Notes under the pieces: generated by a model | Told to the model about the DNA's origin: nothing | Database searches by the model: none | Seen by the model: the letters and a program-made list of their open reading frames with translations, nothing else | Made by a program: the position numbers and the translations under genes | NCBI RefSeq assembly: GCF_900197575.1 | Contig: NZ_FZLN01000001.1 | Location: forward strand, 62,001 to 126,000 | Length of the DNA: 64,000 bases | Direction: 5' to 3' | Origin: Acinetobacter apis | Lineage (GTDB): Bacteria; Pseudomonadota; Gammaproteobacteria; Pseudomonadales; Moraxellaceae | Shown: positions 61,572 through 64,000 of the stretch, one piece after another | How the letters are laid out: every line of letters starts with the position of its first letter | How positions within the stretch are numbered: the first letter of the stretch is position 1

Positions 61572-62504
61572 ATGTCCGAGGCACACGTGTTATCATCCGA
61601 GTCAATCTATTCAGATTTTTTAAAATCCGCGCAAGAGACTGTACAGCAAGATTTATTAACAGCACTTGCACAATTTCAATTTTCTGAGCCACTACAAAGT
61701 GCTGTACATCATGCAGTGATGTTGGGTGGTAAGCGTGTGCGCCCTGCATTATGTTATGCGGTGAATGCTTTACATGGTCATATATTGCACCCTGCTGTTC
61801 GCCGTGCAGCGGTGGCTGTAGAGCTGATCCATTGTTATTCTTTAGTACATGATGACCTGCCTTGTATGGATAACGACTCATTACGTCGTGGTCAACCTAC
61901 ATGTCATGTTGCATTTGGTGAACATAATGCATTATTGGCAGGGGATGTACTACAGTCGATGGCATATGAAGTGCTAACAAGCTCATTATTCGAGCAAGAT
62001 GAAGTGCAGCATCAAACCCATCCACGGATTGTACTTCAACAGGTCAAGACACTCGCATCTGCAAGCTCTAAAATGGTACAAGGACAAGTTTTAGATTTAC
62101 AATCAGAAGGTATTCGCATTGATCAACAAGCTTTAGAGGCAATTCATCATAATAAAACAGGGGCTTTAATTTCTGCTGCGATCTTAATGAGCGCACAAAC
62201 GATGTTCGAACCTGCTGATCAAGCAATGCAGAAACTAGAACAATTTGGTCAACATATTGGTTTAGCGTTTCAAGTTCAAGATGACATTTTAGACATTACA
62301 TCAAACACGAATGTCTTGGGTAAAACAGCAGGTAAAGATTTAGATGTTGAAAAGTCAACTTATCCTGCCTTGATGGGGTTGATACCGGCACAAAATTATT
62401 TGGCTGAATTACATGCGCAAGCTCTTGCAGCGCTGAGCTATTTTGAAGAAGATGCTCAGGCACTGCATGAAATGACACAATTTTTATTGTTGAGAAAAAG
62501 CTAA
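61572..62504 (+). CDS. ispA: Farnesyl diphosphate synthase
   Basis: A 310-residue short-chain polyprenyl synthase joining IPP with DMAPP and GPP. The first Asp-rich motif is DDLPCMDND, with the two-residue insertion typical of bacterial type FPP synthases, and the second is FQVQDDILD. VHHAVMLGGKRVRP near residue 36-50 binds diphosphate. No ribosome binding site is evident, consistent with coupling to yjdM. It ends two bases from the stop of the convergent qmcA. Confidence 0.92.
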   Translation: MSEAHVLSSESIYSDFLKSAQETVQQDLLTALAQFQFSEPLQSAVHHAVMLGGKRVRPALCYAVNALHGHILHPAVRRAAVAVELIHCYSLVHDDLPCMDNDSLRRGQPTCHVAFGEHNALLAGDVLQSMAYEVLTSSLFEQDEVQHQTHPRIVLQQVKTLASASSKMVQGQVLDLQSEGIRIDQQALEAIHHNKTGALISAAILMSAQTMFEPADQAMQKLEQFGQHIGLAFQVQDDILDITSNTNVLGKTAGKDLDVEKSTYPALMGLIPAQNYLAELHAQALAALSYFEEDAQALHEMTQFLLLRKS

Positions 62505-62506
62505 TA

Positions 62507-63358
62507 TTAAGCTCGGCCGATAATGCCACGAATAGTGCTTAAAACGTCTGCAGGTAAAACAATGGTTTTACTGTTATTCGATTTCGCCATATCTTGCATG
62601 GCTTTAATATATTGCTCACCAAGCAGGTATGAAATTGGAATTTCTTGATTGCCGACCGCTTTCGTGACAAGCTCAATCGATTTTTGTGATGCTTCAGCCA
62701 AGACCACTTGTGCTTCTGCGTCACGACGTGATGCTTCTAAACGTCCATCTGCTTCTAAAATAGCTGCTTGCTTTTCACCATCTGCTTTAGTGACTGCGGC
62801 ACGACGTTGACGCTCTGCTGCAGCTTGTGCTTCCATAGCAGATTGCATGGTTTTTGATGGTTGAATATCTTGAATTTCGACAGTTTTAAGCGTGATACCC
62901 CAATCAGCGATGTCTTCAGAAATAGCTGCTTTAAGTTTTGCTTTAATGTGGTCTCTAGACGATAGCGCAGCATCAAGATCCATTTCACCGACAATAGAGC
63001 GCAATGATGTTTGTACCATGTTTTGAATGGCCCAATTGAAATTCTCAACACCATAAACGGCTTTTTCAGGAGTGGTGATATTGATATATGCCACAGCATT
63101 CATTAAAAGTACGGCATTGTCACGTGTAATGACTTCTTGTGAAGGTACATCAAGCACAATGTCTTTGGTGGTAATTTTATATGCCACTTCATCAATATAC
63201 GGAATAATAATGCTTAAACCTGGGCCGAGTGTGGTGTGGTATTTGCCCAAGCGTTGAACAATCCACTTGTATCCTTGGGGGACAATACGTACACCTTTAA
63301 TGATAGTGATCACCACAAACAGTAAAAATGCAATGCTAATAATCATGGTAGCTGACAT
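62507..63358 (-). CDS. qmcA: SPFH/stomatin-type protein QmcA
   Basis: A 283-residue membrane protein with one N-terminal helix and a band-7 (SPFH) domain (IVPQGYKWIVQRLGKYHTTLGPG), then a coiled coil rich in Ala, Glu, Gln (SAMEAQAAAERQRRA) that oligomerises. The ATG at 63358 has AGGA upstream and is preferred to a TTG one codon earlier. It is paired with an NfeD-type gene, the normal partner of these proteins. It forms membrane microdomain complexes; exact role uncertain. Confidence 0.92.
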   Translation of the reverse strand: MSATMIISIAFLLFVVITIIKGVRIVPQGYKWIVQRLGKYHTTLGPGLSIIIPYIDEVAYKITTKDIVLDVPSQEVITRDNAVLLMNAVAYINITTPEKAVYGVENFNWAIQNMVQTSLRSIVGEMDLDAALSSRDHIKAKLKAAISEDIADWGITLKTVEIQDIQPSKTMQSAMEAQAAAERQRRAAVTKADGEKQAAILEADGRLEASRRDAEAQVVLAEASQKSIELVTKAVGNQEIPISYLLGEQYIKAMQDMAKSNNSKTIVLPADVLSTIRGIIGRA

Positions 63359-63389
63359 CAATCAATCCTATTGTTGATAAAGTTAGTGT

Positions 63390-63845
63390 TTAAAGAGGGT
63401 AGGGTTCAACTACAAGTATATTGCCGCTAATATCAATGACTTTGACTTTGTCACCCACATGAACATTTTGACTACAGCGACAGAACCATTCATCTGAGCC
63501 AAGAAGAGGCATCGGAAATCTGACTTGAATATTATTGTCAATTTGTAGCTGAATCACTAAGCCAACTTGACCAATAACAGATTCTCTAGAGAGATGATTG
63601 GTAATTTTATCTTTAGATAATGGTTTAATAAATTTAAACCATAGGAATGTGCATAAAATAGATAAGAGTGTCCAACTGATTACTTGCAGTGTCGTACTCA
63701 TGTCGGGATAAATCCAAACTAAAATGCTGACCATCACGGCAGCAATTCCAAACCATAGTACAGCGAATGTGGTGAGAAATAATTCAAATAAAATTAATAC
63801 AATGCCTAGAACAAACCAGTGCCACGGTTCGAGCAACATATCCAT
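63390..63845 (-). CDS. ybbJ: NfeD-family membrane protein (YbbJ-like)
   Basis: About 151 residues, with three or four membrane helices and a C-terminal OB-fold (VIGQVGLVIQL ... NVHVGDKVKVIDISGNILVVEP). I prefer the ATG at 63845, which has AGGA six bases upstream, over one at 63872. NfeD proteins bind the SPFH partner encoded next, here qmcA 31 bp downstream. Probable first gene of the pair. Confidence 0.88.
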   Translation of the reverse strand: MDMLLEPWHWFVLGIVLILFELFLTTFAVLWFGIAAVMVSILVWIYPDMSTTLQVISWTLLSILCTFLWFKFIKPLSKDKITNHLSRESVIGQVGLVIQLQIDNNIQVRFPMPLLGSDEWFCRCSQNVHVGDKVKVIDISGNILVVEPYPL

Positions 63846-64000
63846 GAATATCCTATAATTTTTAAATGTCATTTCATCATAGCAGTATTATTATTTCATC
63901 TTATCGATTTATAAAATAAATTTTACAGTTATTTTATCCATCAAAATAAAATTATAACTTTGAGTGTTTATTATATAACAAAAGGTAAAATAAATGGAGA
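63846..64000. other. Intergenic end of window
   Basis: AT-rich sequence holding the promoter of the nfeD-qmcA pair. No other feature is visible before the window ends. Confidence 0.3.

Overview
The window is a chromosomal stretch of an Acinetobacter-like gammaproteobacterium (Moraxellaceae). Low GC, a wax ester synthase/DGAT of the AtfA type, an RNase HI-DnaQ fusion, a long N-terminal extension on NrdB and the gene content all fit that genus. I cannot fix the species from the sequence alone. Most of the window is housekeeping core genome. The most unusual parts are the first 11 kb and several regulatory sites between ordinary genes.

Region 1 (1-11007) is a run of four same-strand genes for secreted or surface proteins built from DUF11-type repeats. 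They are a paralogue cut by the left edge, a small secreted protein, a 901-residue repeat protein, and a 2007-residue protein that joins repeat domains to what looks like a C-terminal outer-membrane beta-barrel. The 901- and 2007-residue proteins share an N-terminal module right after the signal peptide. Two strong hairpins lie between them. I read this as a candidate cell-surface structure of unknown function.

Region 2 (11.2-18.5 kb) is accessory in flavour. It has a small membrane protein, a YgiB/YgiC-like lipoprotein and ATP-grasp pair, a small multidrug resistance-type protein whose membrane glutamate is an aspartate, a cold-shock protein, an omega-amino acid aminotransferase, and an AT-rich DHA2-family MFS transporter with repeated operator-like motifs upstream.

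Region 3 (18.5-38.5 kb) is core metabolism and envelope: nrdB and nrdA with two NrdR-box-like sites 31 bp apart, metG, a hydrophilin-like protein, the Mrp/ApbC iron-sulfur carrier, a pseudopilin next to a near-ideal CRP/Vfr palindrome, rsmI, yraN, a DolP-like lipoprotein, two convergent genes (alpha/beta hydrolase and nudC), a FimL-like protein, the rnhA-dnaQ fusion, and a LysM-rich MltD.

Region 4 (38.5-50.6 kb) carries three identical tRNA-Glu(TTC) genes, two in tandem and one beside rnt with its promoter inside the end of rnt. It also has a hydrolase, an amino acid permease divergent from a LysO-like lysine exporter, rnt-pyrC, argG, sbmA and gatCAB.

Region 5 (50.7-63.9 kb) has the shape and RNA-processing cluster mreBCD-maf-rng, a small PA1571-like protein, the wax ester synthase, cysH of the APS-reductase type, a SotB-like exporter, an aromatic-type amino acid permease, yjdM, ispA, and a QmcA/NfeD pair. 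No insertion sequence, prophage, integron or CRISPR array was seen.
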